Below are positions 43,749 through 52,050 of a stretch of DNA of 64,000 bases, piece by piece (the stretch's first letter is position 1; every line of letters starts with the position of its first letter). The notes below the pieces were generated by a model. It did not search any database and was not told where the DNA came from. It was given only the letters and a program-made list of their open reading frames with translations. Both the position numbers and the translations under genes were made by a program. This DNA is from Thermus thermophilus (GTDB taxonomy: Bacteria; Deinococcota; Deinococci; Deinococcales; Thermaceae): positions 1,860,001 to 1,924,000 of the forward strand of contig NZ_AP025158.1 of assembly GCF_019974155.1 (NCBI RefSeq), written 5' to 3'.

Positions 43749-44495
43749 ATGGAAGGCCTGCCCATCTCTCCTTGGACGGTGTTCCTCTACGCCCTCCTCA
43801 CCGCCGTCGCCACAGGCCTCGGCGCCCTCCCCTTCCTCTTCACCCGCGGGATCACGCGGCGGCACCTCGGCCTGGCCAACGCCGCCGCCGCCGGGCTCAT
43901 GGTGGCGGCGAGTTTCGGCCTCATCTACGAGGGGGTGAACTACAGCCTGGGGCGGACCCTGGTGGGCGTGGGCCTCGGCCTCCTCTTCATCCTCCTCGCC
44001 CACCGCTACCTCGAGGGCCGGGAGGTGAACCTCGGCGACCTCAAGGGCCTGGACGCCCGCAAGGCCCTGATGATGGTGGGCATCATGACCCTCCACTCCT
44101 TCGCCGAAGGGGTAGGGGTGGGGGTGGCCTTCGGGGGGGGAGAGGCCCTGGGGGTCTTCATCACCCTGGCCATCGCCGTGCACAACATCCCCGAGGGACT
44201 CGCCATCAGCCTCGTCCTCGTCCCCCGGGGGGTGAGCGCGCTCGGGGCCGCCTTGTGGAGCGTCTTCTCCAGCCTGCCCCAGCCCCTCATGGCCGTGCCC
44301 GCCTACCTCTTCGTGGAGGCCTTCCAACCCTTCCTGCCGGTGGGGCTTGGCCTCGCCGCCGGGGCCATGATCTGGATGGCCGTGGCCGAGCTCCTCCCCG
44401 ACGCCCTGAAGGAGGCCGAGGCCGAAGGGGTGGCCACGGTCCTTACCCTCTCCGTGGCCCTCATGGTGGCCTTCCAGATCCTGATCGGGGGCTAA
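43749..44495 (+). CDS. ZIP-family divalent metal transporter
   Basis: 248 residues, about eight membrane segments. Metal-site motifs LHSFAEGVGVG (about 116-126) and VHNIPEGLAIS (about 144-154) are the conserved His/Glu-containing TM4 and TM5 of ZIP proteins, which import Zn, Fe or Mn. The palindromic operator in its promoter suggests repression by metal. Confidence 0.9.
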   Translation: MEGLPISPWTVFLYALLTAVATGLGALPFLFTRGITRRHLGLANAAAAGLMVAASFGLIYEGVNYSLGRTLVGVGLGLLFILLAHRYLEGREVNLGDLKGLDARKALMMVGIMTLHSFAEGVGVGVAFGGGEALGVFITLAIAVHNIPEGLAISLVLVPRGVSALGAALWSVFSSLPQPLMAVPAYLFVEAFQPFLPVGLGLAAGAMIWMAVAELLPDALKEAEAEGVATVLTLSVALMVAFQILIGG

Positions 44496-44525
44496 GCGCC
44501 CGCGCTGGGAAGCTCCTTTTGGGGC

Positions 44526-44553
44526 CCCCACCGCGGCGAAAGCCGCGGTGGGG
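44526..44553. repeat. GC-rich palindromic repeat, copy B
   Basis: CCCCACCGCGGC-GAAA-GCCGCGGTGGGG, perfect 12-bp stem with a GNRA-like closing loop, between the convergent ZIP and sfsA genes. In this position it should act as a bidirectional terminator. Confidence 0.8.
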
Positions 44554-44556
44554 TCC

Positions 44557-45222
44557 TTAGCGCCAGACCCAGGGGAGGGGGGCCTCGAGGCGGAGGGCCT
44601 TCAGGCTCGGCCGGACCCTATAGGCCTCCAGGACCACCCCGGCCTCCCGGGCCTCCTGGGCGGCCTCGAGGAGGGCCCGGTCCGCGGGGTCCAGGGCGAA
44701 GGCCTCGGCCAGGGGGTGCTGGACGAGCCAGACGGCGAAGGCCCCGTACCCCTCCCGGGCCAAGGCGGCGAGGAGGCGGAGGTGGCGGGCCCCCCTCGAG
44801 GTGGGGGCGTCGGGGAAGAGGGCGAGGGCCCCCTCCAGCCGGTTCGCGTTCTTGGCCTCAAAGAAGGCCTCCTTTCCCCCCACCCGGGCCCAGAAGTCCA
44901 GCCTTTCCCCCCGTAGCCCCACCTCCCGCCGCAAGGCCTCCAGGGGACCGTAGCGCCCGGCGCGAAGGAGCCTTTCCAGAAGGGGCCCCGCCAGGGTGGC
45001 GTCCACCCCCACGAGGACGCCTTCCTGCTCCACCAGGTAAAGCCGCCCCCGGGTCTTGGCCGTGGGCCTCGGGTGGTAGTGGCCCCGGGTTCCGGGGAGG
45101 AGGAGCTCCCTCAGGCGGCCCGTGTTGGCGAGGTGAAGGGGCCCCACGTCCGCCTCCACCAGGAAGCGGTTCACCCGCCGGAGCACCCGGCAGGGAAGGA
45201 GGGGAGGAAGGGGAAGCTCCAT
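44557..45222 (-). CDS. sfsA: SfsA-family protein (sugar fermentation stimulation homologue)
   Basis: 221 residues. Family landmarks VNRFLVEADVGPLHLANTGRLRELL, then GRLDFW-like GERLDFWARVGGKEAFFEAKNANRLEGALALFPDAPTSRGARHLRLL, which has the PD-(D/E)xK nuclease-like arrangement known for SfsA. Biochemical role unclear. TACCCT (plus-strand AGGGTA, 45230-45235) lies 7 nt before the ATG at 45222; GGGAGG abuts the ATG too closely to act as a normal ribosome site. Confidence 0.85.
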   Translation of the reverse strand: MELPLPPLLPCRVLRRVNRFLVEADVGPLHLANTGRLRELLLPGTRGHYHPRPTAKTRGRLYLVEQEGVLVGVDATLAGPLLERLLRAGRYGPLEALRREVGLRGERLDFWARVGGKEAFFEAKNANRLEGALALFPDAPTSRGARHLRLLAALAREGYGAFAVWLVQHPLAEAFALDPADRALLEAAQEAREAGVVLEAYRVRPSLKALRLEAPLPWVWR

Positions 45223-45242
45223 CCTCCCAAGGGTACAAAAGG

Positions 45243-45363
<121 letters not shown>

Positions 45364-45370
45364 AAGCCTT

Positions 45371-45461
45371 TGGCGGAGGGTGAGGGATTCGAACCCCCGG
45401 TGGGCCCAAGGCCCACAGCGGTTTTCAAGACCGCCGCCTTCAACCGCTCGGCCAACCCTCC
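45371..45461 (-). tRNA. tRNA-Ser (TGA)
   Basis: 91-nt type II tRNA with encoded CCA. Acceptor GGAGGGT / ACCCTCC, anticodon loop CTTGAAA with TGA at 45425-45427, variable arm GTGGGCC-TTG-GGCCCAC, T-arm GGGTTCGAATCCC. Seven bases upstream of the other tRNA-Ser, same transcript. Confidence 0.95.
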
Positions 45462-45481
45462 AAGGTATGGCCGCACCCCCT

Positions 45482-45510
45482 ACTATGCGGCAAAGCCCCC
45501 CGCTTGTCAA
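45482..45510 (-). promoter_or_regulatory. tRNA-Ser operon promoter
   Basis: Minus strand TTGACA (plus 45505-45510), 17 bp, CATAGT (plus 45482-45487). The -35 overlaps the stop codon of the upstream hydrolase gene. Confidence 0.85.
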
Positions 45511-46409
45511 GGGCGGAACCAGGCCAAAAGAAACCGCTCCAGCAGGGCCTCCATGGCCGGTATTACCGCGTGGTGGAGGTCGGGGAAGAGGACAAGGTGG
45601 TCCTCCCCCGGGGGGCCAAAGCCCGTGGGGCGGAGGCAGGCCCGCCCCTTGGTGAGGGGGAGGGTCCAGGGCGTTCCCTCCCGGGTAAGGGCCACCTGGT
45701 GGACCCGCCGCCCCATCCCCTCCCGGACGTCCCGCAAGCGGCAGGCCTGGGTGGGGGGAATGAGGGGGTCGTTTCCCCCCTGCAGGACCAGAAGGGGGGC
45801 CTGGAGCCTGGCCGCGTGGGGCAGGGGGCTCTGCCGGGCGTAGCAGGCCGGGCACTCCTCGGGTAGCGCACCGAAGATCTCGCGCCACCGCGTGAGGGCC
45901 TCGGGGCGGGTGCGGCGGAGGAGGGCCACCTGTTCGGCGAAGTCCACGGGCCCGATGACGAAGGCCACCCCCTGGGCCCCCCCCTCCAGGGCGGCGGCCT
46001 TCAGGGCCACGCAGGCCCCCAGGGAGTAGCCCGCGTAGGCGTGGCGCCCCACCCCCAGGCGGGGAAGGAGCCGGGCCAGGAGGGCCAGGTCCTCCGCCTC
46101 CTCCAGGCACCCCGTGATGCGCCCGCCGCTCTTTCCCCGGCCCCGGAGGTGGGGCACGAGGGCCAGGAAACCCCTTTCTGCCCACAGGCGGCACCGCGCC
46201 CGCAGGGTCTCCGTGGGGGGGCCGAACCCCCCCGGCACGAGAAGGAGGGCGCCCATGGGGGGGCCTGAGGGGAAGCACGCCTCCGCGAAAAGCCGCACCC
46301 CTTCCCGGCGGTAGAAGACCCCCCCGGGCACCCTCTCCAAGGGGGCGGGCCCCTCCTCCGCCCCCAAGACCAGGAGGGGAAGGAGGAGGAAAAGCCAAGC
46401 CCTTCCCAT
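45507..46409 (-). CDS. Exported alpha/beta hydrolase (dienelactone hydrolase-like)
   Basis: 300 residues. Signal peptide RAWLFLLLPLLVLGAE. Hydrolase core: LLLVPGGFGPPTE oxyanion turn, nucleophile elbow GYSLGA (Ser about 139), LQGGNDPLIPPTQA acid region, and His in DLHHAV near the C-terminus. Substrate unknown. Its ATG overlaps the stop of the acyltransferase (TGATG), so it is the last gene of the SWIM-acyltransferase-hydrolase operon. Confidence 0.8.
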   Translation of the reverse strand: MGRAWLFLLLPLLVLGAEEGPAPLERVPGGVFYRREGVRLFAEACFPSGPPMGALLLVPGGFGPPTETLRARCRLWAERGFLALVPHLRGRGKSGGRITGCLEEAEDLALLARLLPRLGVGRHAYAGYSLGACVALKAAALEGGAQGVAFVIGPVDFAEQVALLRRTRPEALTRWREIFGALPEECPACYARQSPLPHAARLQAPLLVLQGGNDPLIPPTQACRLRDVREGMGRRVHQVALTREGTPWTLPLTKGRACLRPTGFGPPGEDHLVLFPDLHHAVIPAMEALLERFLLAWFRP

Positions 46410-47449
46410 CAGCGGCCGAACACCACCGGCGAGACCCGGGCGCGGGCCAGGAGGCGGGCGAGGAGGAGGGGGAGAAGGAGGGCCAGGGCCAGGTAGACGG
46501 CGAAGGCAGGCTTCAGCCCCAAAGGCTCGGGGAAGCCCGGGTACTTTTCCAGAAGGCGCATCACCATGGGGTGCACCAGGTAGATCTGCAGGGAGTAGCG
46601 GCCCAAGAAGGCCAAGGGGCCCCGCAGGGGGGTGCGAGCCAGGGCGTGGGCCAGGGCCAGGAGCAGGAAGGCCATCCCCGTGGTGAAAATCCAGTGGAAG
46701 GCCTGGTAGTGGAAGGTGTTCACGGGAACCCGTTGCAGGACGTCCAGGGCCAGGGGCAGGTAGCCCCAAAGCCCAAGGCCCGCGGCCAGAAGCCCCAGTG
46801 GCCAGTACCGCAGGAGGCGGGGGAGGGCCTCGAGGCGGCTTGCCAGGTAAAGCCCGAGGGCGATGGCCGGGAGGTACCATAGGACGAAGCTCCCCGGGTA
46901 GGGCAGGAAGCGGTAGGCCCGGTTCAGGAAGTAGAGGGCCAGCGTCCCCCCCGCCCCGAGAAGGAGGAACCAGACCCCGTGGGGCCGCCTGAGGAGGATG
47001 GGGCGGAAGAGGGGGAGGAGGAGGGCGAGCTCCAGGGCCACCACCAAAAAGTAGAGGTGGAAGTAGGCCTTGCCGAAGAGGAGCTGGTGGAGCAGGCGCT
47101 CGGGCTGGAAGACCCCCGTGTCCCAGTAGCGGAAAAGAAGGTAGATCCCGCTCCAGAGGAGGTAGGGCCAAAGAAGGCGCAAGGCGCGGCTTTTCAGGTA
47201 GCGGCCCAGGCGGAACTCCCGGTGGAAGGAGGCCCCCAGGACCAGGGCGGTCATGAAGAGGAAGGCGGGCACCGCGAAGTGCAGGGTGCGGTTCACCCCC
47301 GCCAGGAGGAGCCACTCCGGGCTCCCCGGGGAGAGCTCCCGCAGGAAGCGGCCCGTCACGTGGTGCAGGACCACCTCGAGGATGGCGAGCCCCCGGAAAA
47401 CCTCCACCCAGGGAAAGCGCTCCACGGGCTCATTATGGGTGAGGTTCAT
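46409..47449 (-). CDS. Acyltransferase 3 family integral membrane protein
   Basis: 346 residues, about ten membrane helices. N-terminal WVEVFRGLAILEVVLHHVTGRFL carries the R and double-His typical of acyltransferase-3 (OafA/NolL/YrhL) enzymes that O-acylate sugars. RFLPYPGSFVLWYLPAIALG and FLGRYSLQIYLVHPMVM are family-like. It probably modifies a cell-surface glycan. The ATG at 47449 overlaps the upstream SWIM gene by 17 nt. Confidence 0.85.
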   Translation of the reverse strand: MNLTHNEPVERFPWVEVFRGLAILEVVLHHVTGRFLRELSPGSPEWLLLAGVNRTLHFAVPAFLFMTALVLGASFHREFRLGRYLKSRALRLLWPYLLWSGIYLLFRYWDTGVFQPERLLHQLLFGKAYFHLYFLVVALELALLLPLFRPILLRRPHGVWFLLLGAGGTLALYFLNRAYRFLPYPGSFVLWYLPAIALGLYLASRLEALPRLLRYWPLGLLAAGLGLWGYLPLALDVLQRVPVNTFHYQAFHWIFTTGMAFLLLALAHALARTPLRGPLAFLGRYSLQIYLVHPMVMRLLEKYPGFPEPLGLKPAFAVYLALALLLPLLLARLLARARVSPVVFGR

Positions 47450-48857
47450 GAGGGCTCCCCAAGAGGGGGGCGAGCTCCTCCCGCAGGGCCCACCGCCGGG
47501 GATAGGCCCGAACCAGGCTCCAAGCGGCCTCCCGGGCCCTCCTGGGGTCCAGGCGGGCAAGCCGCCCAAGAAGCCCCGCCGCCTCCCGGTAGGCCGCCCG
47601 CCCCCCCGCCTCCACCCGGGCCTTGGCCGCCTCCAGGTAAAGCCGGGCCGCCTCCTCGGGAAGCCTTTCCTCCAGGACCGCGGCGAGGGCGGGGTAGGCC
47701 TCCGGGGAAGCCCGCTTGAGGAGGCGGTCCAAGGCCTTCCAGTCCTCCTCCAGGAGGTGGATTTGGGCGAGGAGGGCGGGGTCTTGCACCTGCCGGAGGA
47801 GGCGGGGCCTCTCCTCGGCGAAGGCCCGGCCCAGCTTGACCTTGAGGGCCAGGTAGTCCTCGAGGCTAGGCCTCAAGCGGAAGCGGGCCAGGTGGTCCTC
47901 GGGAAGCCCCCGGTGGGCCACGAGGAGGTCCAGGAGGGGAAGGAGCCTCGGGTCCTTGCCGAACCAAGCCACGGCCTCCTCGGCGTACCGGAGGGCCTCC
48001 TCCCGCCTCCCCAGGGCGAGGAGGCGCTCCACGAAGGCCAGGTAGTCCTCCACCCCCTCAAGCCCCTCCCGCAAGACCCCCAAAGCCTCCTCCTCCCGCC
48101 CCAGGCGGAAGAGGAGCTCCGCCTTAAGGGCGCGCTTTAGAGGCTCCCTCCCCGCAAGGAGGGCCAGGGCCTTTTCCGGCGCCTTCAGGGCGAGCTCCAA
48201 GAAGGCCTCCCCCAGGGCCTCAAAGGGGTGGCGGAGGTAAAGCCCGAGGAGGAAGGGGAGGTCCCCCCCAAGCTCCAGGTGGCGGCGGAGGACGGGCCCG
48301 AGGTAGGGCCCGGGGTCAAAGGGGGCCTCGAGGAGGGCCCGCAAAAGGGCCGCCACCTCCTCCTTCCCCGCCTGGGAAAGCCTAAGGAGAAGCGCCTTGG
48401 CCTCCTCCTCTCCCCCGCCCAGGCGGAAGGCCTGCCTGAGGCGCCGCACCCCCTCGGCAAAGGCCTCCTCGGGGAAAAGGGCCTCTTTGAGGAGGAAGGC
48501 CACCTCGGGGAGGGCAGAAAGCCGCAGGAGAAGCCCCTTGGCCTCCTCGGGAGAGAGGGCCTTCAGGCGGGGCCAAAGGTCCTCGGGCCGCCTCTCCAGG
48601 TAGGCGTAGAGGAGGGCGGCGGCGTGCTTGCAGGGAAAGAAGGGGTAGGGGCAGGTGCAACGCCCCACAAGCCCCGGCCCCACCTCCACCCGGTAGGGCG
48701 TGGGCTCCGAGCCCTGGACCTCCCCCAAAAGCCTCTCCCCCACCCGGAAGACCCGCCTCACCCGGCCCTCCCTGGCGTAGGCCAGGCCGCGGCGCGCCAC
48801 CTCCTCGGGCAAAAGGGGGGCGAAGTCCTCCTCGCGTTCGGGGGGAAAAGCGGCCAC
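47433..48857 (-). CDS. SWIM zinc-finger protein with helical-repeat tail
   Basis: 474 residues. SWIM motif CTCPYPFFPCKH (CxCx6CxH, about 68-79) in an N-terminal domain starting REEDFAPLLPEEVARRGLAYAREGRV. The remaining ~380 residues are alpha-helical repeats of TPR/HEAT style (Leu/Ala/Glu/Arg rich). SWIM proteins of this layout often sit beside SNF2-family helicases, but none is here. GTG start at 48857 lies 6 nt from TAGACT (plus-strand AGTCTA, 48864-48869), so leaderless. Confidence 0.85.
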   Translation of the reverse strand: MAAFPPEREEDFAPLLPEEVARRGLAYAREGRVRRVFRVGERLLGEVQGSEPTPYRVEVGPGLVGRCTCPYPFFPCKHAAALLYAYLERRPEDLWPRLKALSPEEAKGLLLRLSALPEVAFLLKEALFPEEAFAEGVRRLRQAFRLGGGEEEAKALLLRLSQAGKEEVAALLRALLEAPFDPGPYLGPVLRRHLELGGDLPFLLGLYLRHPFEALGEAFLELALKAPEKALALLAGREPLKRALKAELLFRLGREEEALGVLREGLEGVEDYLAFVERLLALGRREEALRYAEEAVAWFGKDPRLLPLLDLLVAHRGLPEDHLARFRLRPSLEDYLALKVKLGRAFAEERPRLLRQVQDPALLAQIHLLEEDWKALDRLLKRASPEAYPALAAVLEERLPEEAARLYLEAAKARVEAGGRAAYREAAGLLGRLARLDPRRAREAAWSLVRAYPRRWALREELAPLLGSPHEPHP

Positions 48858-48910
48858 GCTTCCAGTCTACGCGCCCCTCCGGCCACCCCCACGAGGGCCC
48901 CGTCTAAGTA

Positions 48911-48938
48911 CCCCACCGCGGCTTTCGCCGCGGTGGGG
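48911..48938. repeat. GC-rich palindromic repeat, copy C
   Basis: CCCCACCGCGGC-TTTC-GCCGCGGTGGGG, perfect. Copies A and C share further sequence on their right side (GGGGGCC...CCAAAA, later TTCGGGCA-CCCGTG), so the repeat unit is longer than the palindrome. It lies about 95 bp left of the intact insertion sequence. Confidence 0.8.
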
Positions 48939-49032
48939 GCCCCAAAAGGACCTTTCCAAGACTTATTTCGGGCAACCCGTGTTGCGAGATCAACGTGCAG
49001 CCACTTAAGATGAAAACGGGCCCTATGAAATG

Positions 49033-49947
49033 CCTTCGTGTGCTACCTCATAGCTCCACCCCGGCCATCCTGAGAAGCACCCGGCTACGTATGAGGTTGT
49101 GAACGAGCAGGATGAGATTCACCCGGGCCACCAGCCCCCAGTAGGACCGCGCTTCTATCCGATGAAGCCCCAAAGACCGCACCATCACGCTAAACCGCGT
49201 CTCAATCCAGTTCCGTACCCTCCCCATCCACTCTTTCCATCCCGTCTCCACCACCGTTCCTCCCCTGACCCGATAGGGTGGCGTCTTGACCCCCTGGACC
49301 CAGCGAAAGCCCCGGTCCCCCAAGACCGCGGGCAGACCGTCCAGCAGGTCCCTCCCCCAGGTCTCCCGGGCATTCCCGGGGAGGATAGCCCAACGAAAAA
49401 AGAGGCCGCGCTCGTTCATCACCGGCATGAGAACGTAGCCCGCGAAAGCCCCCAGGGGGCCCACCCCCACAGCGGCCTCAGGAAGGTCCAAGCCGTGAAT
49501 CCGGTGGCCGTGGGCCAGGGGGATGGGTTTGAGGTCCACCACCTGCAGAAGACCTTGCCCTCCGGAGAGCCTTATGGCCAGGTGAGCCAACAACCCCTGA
49601 GCCTTCTGAAGGACCCGGTAGAAGCGGGAGAGGTGGGGGAGGGAGGGGAAGTAGGCCTTGAGGGTGGTCTTGGCGGCCAGGTAGCCTTTGGCGAGGTCCT
49701 GGCCTTGCAACAGGACGAAGATGGCGAGGGTCAAGAGCTCGGCCAGGGTGGCCTTCTGGTGCTTTTGCTTTGGGGGGAGCTTGAATCCTTGGGCCTGCAG
49801 GGCTTTCAGTTCGTCATCTACCCAGACGTAGATAGCCACGAGAAGGGTCTCTGCGTCAAGATGGTAAAGGGGGTGCTCACGATCTTGCCGCATGGCACCC
49901 CCTCTTTTTTCACACCCCGGGGGTCCAGATCAAGTAGCACACGAAGG
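49033..49947 (-). mobile_element. IS982-like insertion sequence, apparently intact
   Basis: 915 bp bounded by inverted repeats CCTTCGTGTGCTAC (49033-49046) and GTAGCACACGAAGG (49934-49947), with 4-bp direct repeats AATG at 49029-49032 and 49948-49951 that look like the target duplication. It encodes one full transposase. The right direct repeat contains the start codon of the next gene. Confidence 0.85.
49048..49893 (-). CDS. IS982-family transposase
   Basis: 281 residues, uninterrupted DDE enzyme. Candidate catalytic residues are Asp in LLQVVDLKPIPLAHG, Asp in PAVLGDRGFRWVQG and Glu in RNWIETRFSVMVRSLG. The N-terminal part LAELLTLAIFVLLQGQDLAKGYLAA resembles the helical region of IS982 enzymes. 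The stop codon lies 2 bp inside the left inverted repeat. Probably functional. Confidence 0.85.
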   Translation of the reverse strand: MRQDREHPLYHLDAETLLVAIYVWVDDELKALQAQGFKLPPKQKHQKATLAELLTLAIFVLLQGQDLAKGYLAAKTTLKAYFPSLPHLSRFYRVLQKAQGLLAHLAIRLSGGQGLLQVVDLKPIPLAHGHRIHGLDLPEAAVGVGPLGAFAGYVLMPVMNERGLFFRWAILPGNARETWGRDLLDGLPAVLGDRGFRWVQGVKTPPYRVRGGTVVETGWKEWMGRVRNWIETRFSVMVRSLGLHRIEARSYWGLVARVNLILLVHNLIRSRVLLRMAGVEL

Positions 49948-49948
49948 A

Positions 49949-51001
49949 ATGACGCTTACCGCTACCCTAAGGGAGGCCGACCTGGTCCGGCCCCTGCCCA
50001 AAGGGTACGTGCAGTGCCGGGCCTGCGCCCACTACTGCGCCATCCCCGAAGGGGGCTCGGGCAAGTGCGGGGTGCGCCGGAACCTGGGGGGGAGGCTCTA
50101 CCTGGTCACCTACGGCAAGGCCGCCGCCCTCCACCTGGACCCGGTGGAGAAGAAGCCCCTCTACCACTTCCACCCCGGGGAGGGCATCCTCTCCGTGGGC
50201 ACCGTGGGGTGCAACCTCTTCTGCGCCTTCTGCCAGAACTGGCCGATCTCCCAGTTCCGGGAGTTCCGGGTCTCTCCAGAAGGGCACCTGGACCGCCCCA
50301 TCGGCGAGGACTGGCCCCCAAAGCGCCTCGTGGCGGAGGCCGAGGCCTTGGGCGTGAGGCTTCTCGCCTACACCTACAACGAGCCCGCCGTCTGGATAGA
50401 GTACGCCCACGACACCGCCCGCCTGGCCAAGGCGCGGGGGATGAAGAACGTCTTCGTGACGAGCGGCTTTGAAACCAAAGAGGCCTGGGACTACATAAGG
50501 CCCCACCTGGACGCGGCCAACGTGGACCTGAAGGGCTTCACCGAGAGGTTCTACCGGGAGGTCTGCGGGGCCCGGCTCAAGCCCGTGCTGGAGAGCCTGG
50601 AGCACCTCTTGGCGAGCGGGGTCTGGGTGGAGGTCACCACGCTTCTCCTGGAGGGCTACAACGACTCGGACGAGGAGGTCCGGGCCATGGCCCGCTTCCT
50701 CAAGGGCCTCTCCCCGGACATCCCCTGGCACCTCACCGCCGCCCACCCCGACTACCGGATGCTCCACCTGAGGCCCACCCGGCACGCCACCCTGGTCCGG
50801 GCCCACGCCATCGCCAAGGAGGAGGGCCTGAGGTTCGTGTACGTGGGCAACGTCCTGGACGAGGAAAGGAGCTCCACCTACTGCCCGGACTGCGGCAGGC
50901 TCCTCTTGCGCCGGCGGGGCTTTCGGGTGGAGGCCCTGTGGGAGACCCCCGGGGTCTGCCCCGGGTGCGGCCAGCGCATCCCCGGCGTATGGACCTGGTG
51001 A
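49949..51001 (+). CDS. Radical SAM enzyme of the AmmeMemoRadiSam system
   Basis: 350 residues. The radical SAM cluster motif is CNLFCAFC (about 91-98) in VGCNLFCAFCQNWPIS. There is an extra N-terminal Cys-rich segment (CRACAHYC...GKCGVRRN, about 21-44) and a C-terminal zinc-ribbon-like pair (CPDCG, CPGCG). The family is encoded with Memo-like and AMMECR1-like proteins; its reaction is not established. The ATG at 49949 lies in the IS target duplication and the IS terminal repeat supplies GAAGG just upstream. Overlaps the Memo gene by 13 nt. Confidence 0.88.
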   Translation: MTLTATLREADLVRPLPKGYVQCRACAHYCAIPEGGSGKCGVRRNLGGRLYLVTYGKAAALHLDPVEKKPLYHFHPGEGILSVGTVGCNLFCAFCQNWPISQFREFRVSPEGHLDRPIGEDWPPKRLVAEAEALGVRLLAYTYNEPAVWIEYAHDTARLAKARGMKNVFVTSGFETKEAWDYIRPHLDAANVDLKGFTERFYREVCGARLKPVLESLEHLLASGVWVEVTTLLLEGYNDSDEEVRAMARFLKGLSPDIPWHLTAAHPDYRMLHLRPTRHATLVRAHAIAKEEGLRFVYVGNVLDEERSSTYCPDCGRLLLRRRGFRVEALWETPGVCPGCGQRIPGVWTW

Positions 51002-51780
51002 GGCCCCCCGCCGTGGCCGGGCTCTTTTACCCGGAAAGGGGGGAAGCCCTCCTCAGCTTGGTGGAAGGCCTCCTACGGGGGGCCCAGACGCCCCCCAAGC
51101 CCCAGGCCCGGGGGGTTCTCTCCCCTCACGCGGGCTACCGCTACGCGGGCAAGGTGATGGCCGAGGCCTTCCGAGCCCTCTCCGCCTGGCGGGGAAGGGC
51201 AAGGCGGGTTTTCCTCCTGGGGCCGAGCCACTTCGTGCCCTTCTCCGGGGTGGCCTTCTTCCCCTACCGGGCCTGGCGCACCCCCTTGGGGGAGGTGGCG
51301 GTGGACCTGGAGGGGGGAAGGAGGCTCCTCGGCCGGGGAGCGCCCTTTCGCGCCTACCGGGAGCCCTTCCTGGAGGAGCATAGCCTCGAGGTCCTCCTCC
51401 CCTTCCTCCAGGTGGCCCTTCCCCAGACCCCCATCCTCCCCCTCCTCTTCGGGGAGGTGGACCCCGGGGAGGTGGCGGAGGCCCTACTAGGCGAACTGGG
51501 CCAAAAGGACCTGGTGGTGGCCTCCAGCGACCTCTCCCACTACCACCCCGACTCCGTGGCCCGGGAGCTGGACGCCAAGACCCTAAGGCGGGCCCTGGCC
51601 TTGGACGCCGAGGGGGTGGCCCAAGGGGAGGCCTGCGGCCGGCTCCCCTGGGCCACCCTCACCGCCTTGGCCCGGGCCCTTGGGTGGGAACCCCGGCTCC
51701 TCGCCTACGCCACCAGCGCCGAGGCCGGGGGAGGCGAGGAGCGGGTGGTGGGGTATGGGGCCTTGGCCTATGTAGGATGA
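50989..51780 (+). CDS. Memo-like protein (AmmeMemoRadiSam protein B)
   Basis: 263 residues, Memo/LigB-like dioxygenase fold. VRPPAVAGLFYPERGEALL start, metal-ligand candidates in LSPHAGYRYAG (His), LLGPSHFVPFSGVA (His) and SSDLSHYHPD (His). Human Memo binds copper or iron; activity in bacteria is unclear. No AMMECR1 (protein A) gene follows, so the set in this window has two of the three usual members. Confidence 0.88.
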   Translation: MDLVRPPAVAGLFYPERGEALLSLVEGLLRGAQTPPKPQARGVLSPHAGYRYAGKVMAEAFRALSAWRGRARRVFLLGPSHFVPFSGVAFFPYRAWRTPLGEVAVDLEGGRRLLGRGAPFRAYREPFLEEHSLEVLLPFLQVALPQTPILPLLFGEVDPGEVAEALLGELGQKDLVVASSDLSHYHPDSVARELDAKTLRRALALDAEGVAQGEACGRLPWATLTALARALGWEPRLLAYATSAEAGGGEERVVGYGALAYVG

Positions 51781-51785
51781 AGGGG

Positions 51786-52050
51786 ATGACCCCGGCGCGT
51801 CGGCGCTTCAGCGTGGAGGATGGAGGTGGCCGACGCCTCGGGGGCCTACGACCGGGAGGTAAAAGCCCCCCTCTACGCCCGGCACGGGGTCCAGGAGGTC
51901 TGGGTGGTGGACCTCGCGGAGGGAAGGGTCCACCGCTTCCTGGACCCTTCCCCTGGGGGCTACCGGGAACACCACGTCCTGGGCCCCGAGGACGCCCTCT
52001 CCCCCAGGGCCTTTCCCGAGCTTCTCGTGCCGGTGGCCTCCCTCCTCTAA
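51786..52050 (+). pseudogene. Uma2-family nuclease remnant with internal deletion
   Basis: ATG 51786 starts MTPARRRFSVED, the usual N-terminus of a Uma2 (DUF820, PD-(D/E)xK) protein. The frame then breaks and the C-terminal third follows in another frame from 51820: EVADASGAYDREVKAPLYARHGVQEVWVVDLAEGRVHRFLDPSPGGY. About 110 central residues are missing. The catalytic EVADxS-x-YDrexK tail is retained. Most likely a decayed gene; a 76-residue product from 51820 is possible. Confidence 0.7.

Noticed and set aside
49099-50472. 457-codon plus-strand frame spanning the IS and the next gene
   Set aside because: It joins antisense IS sequence to an off-frame reading of the radical SAM gene; no motif.
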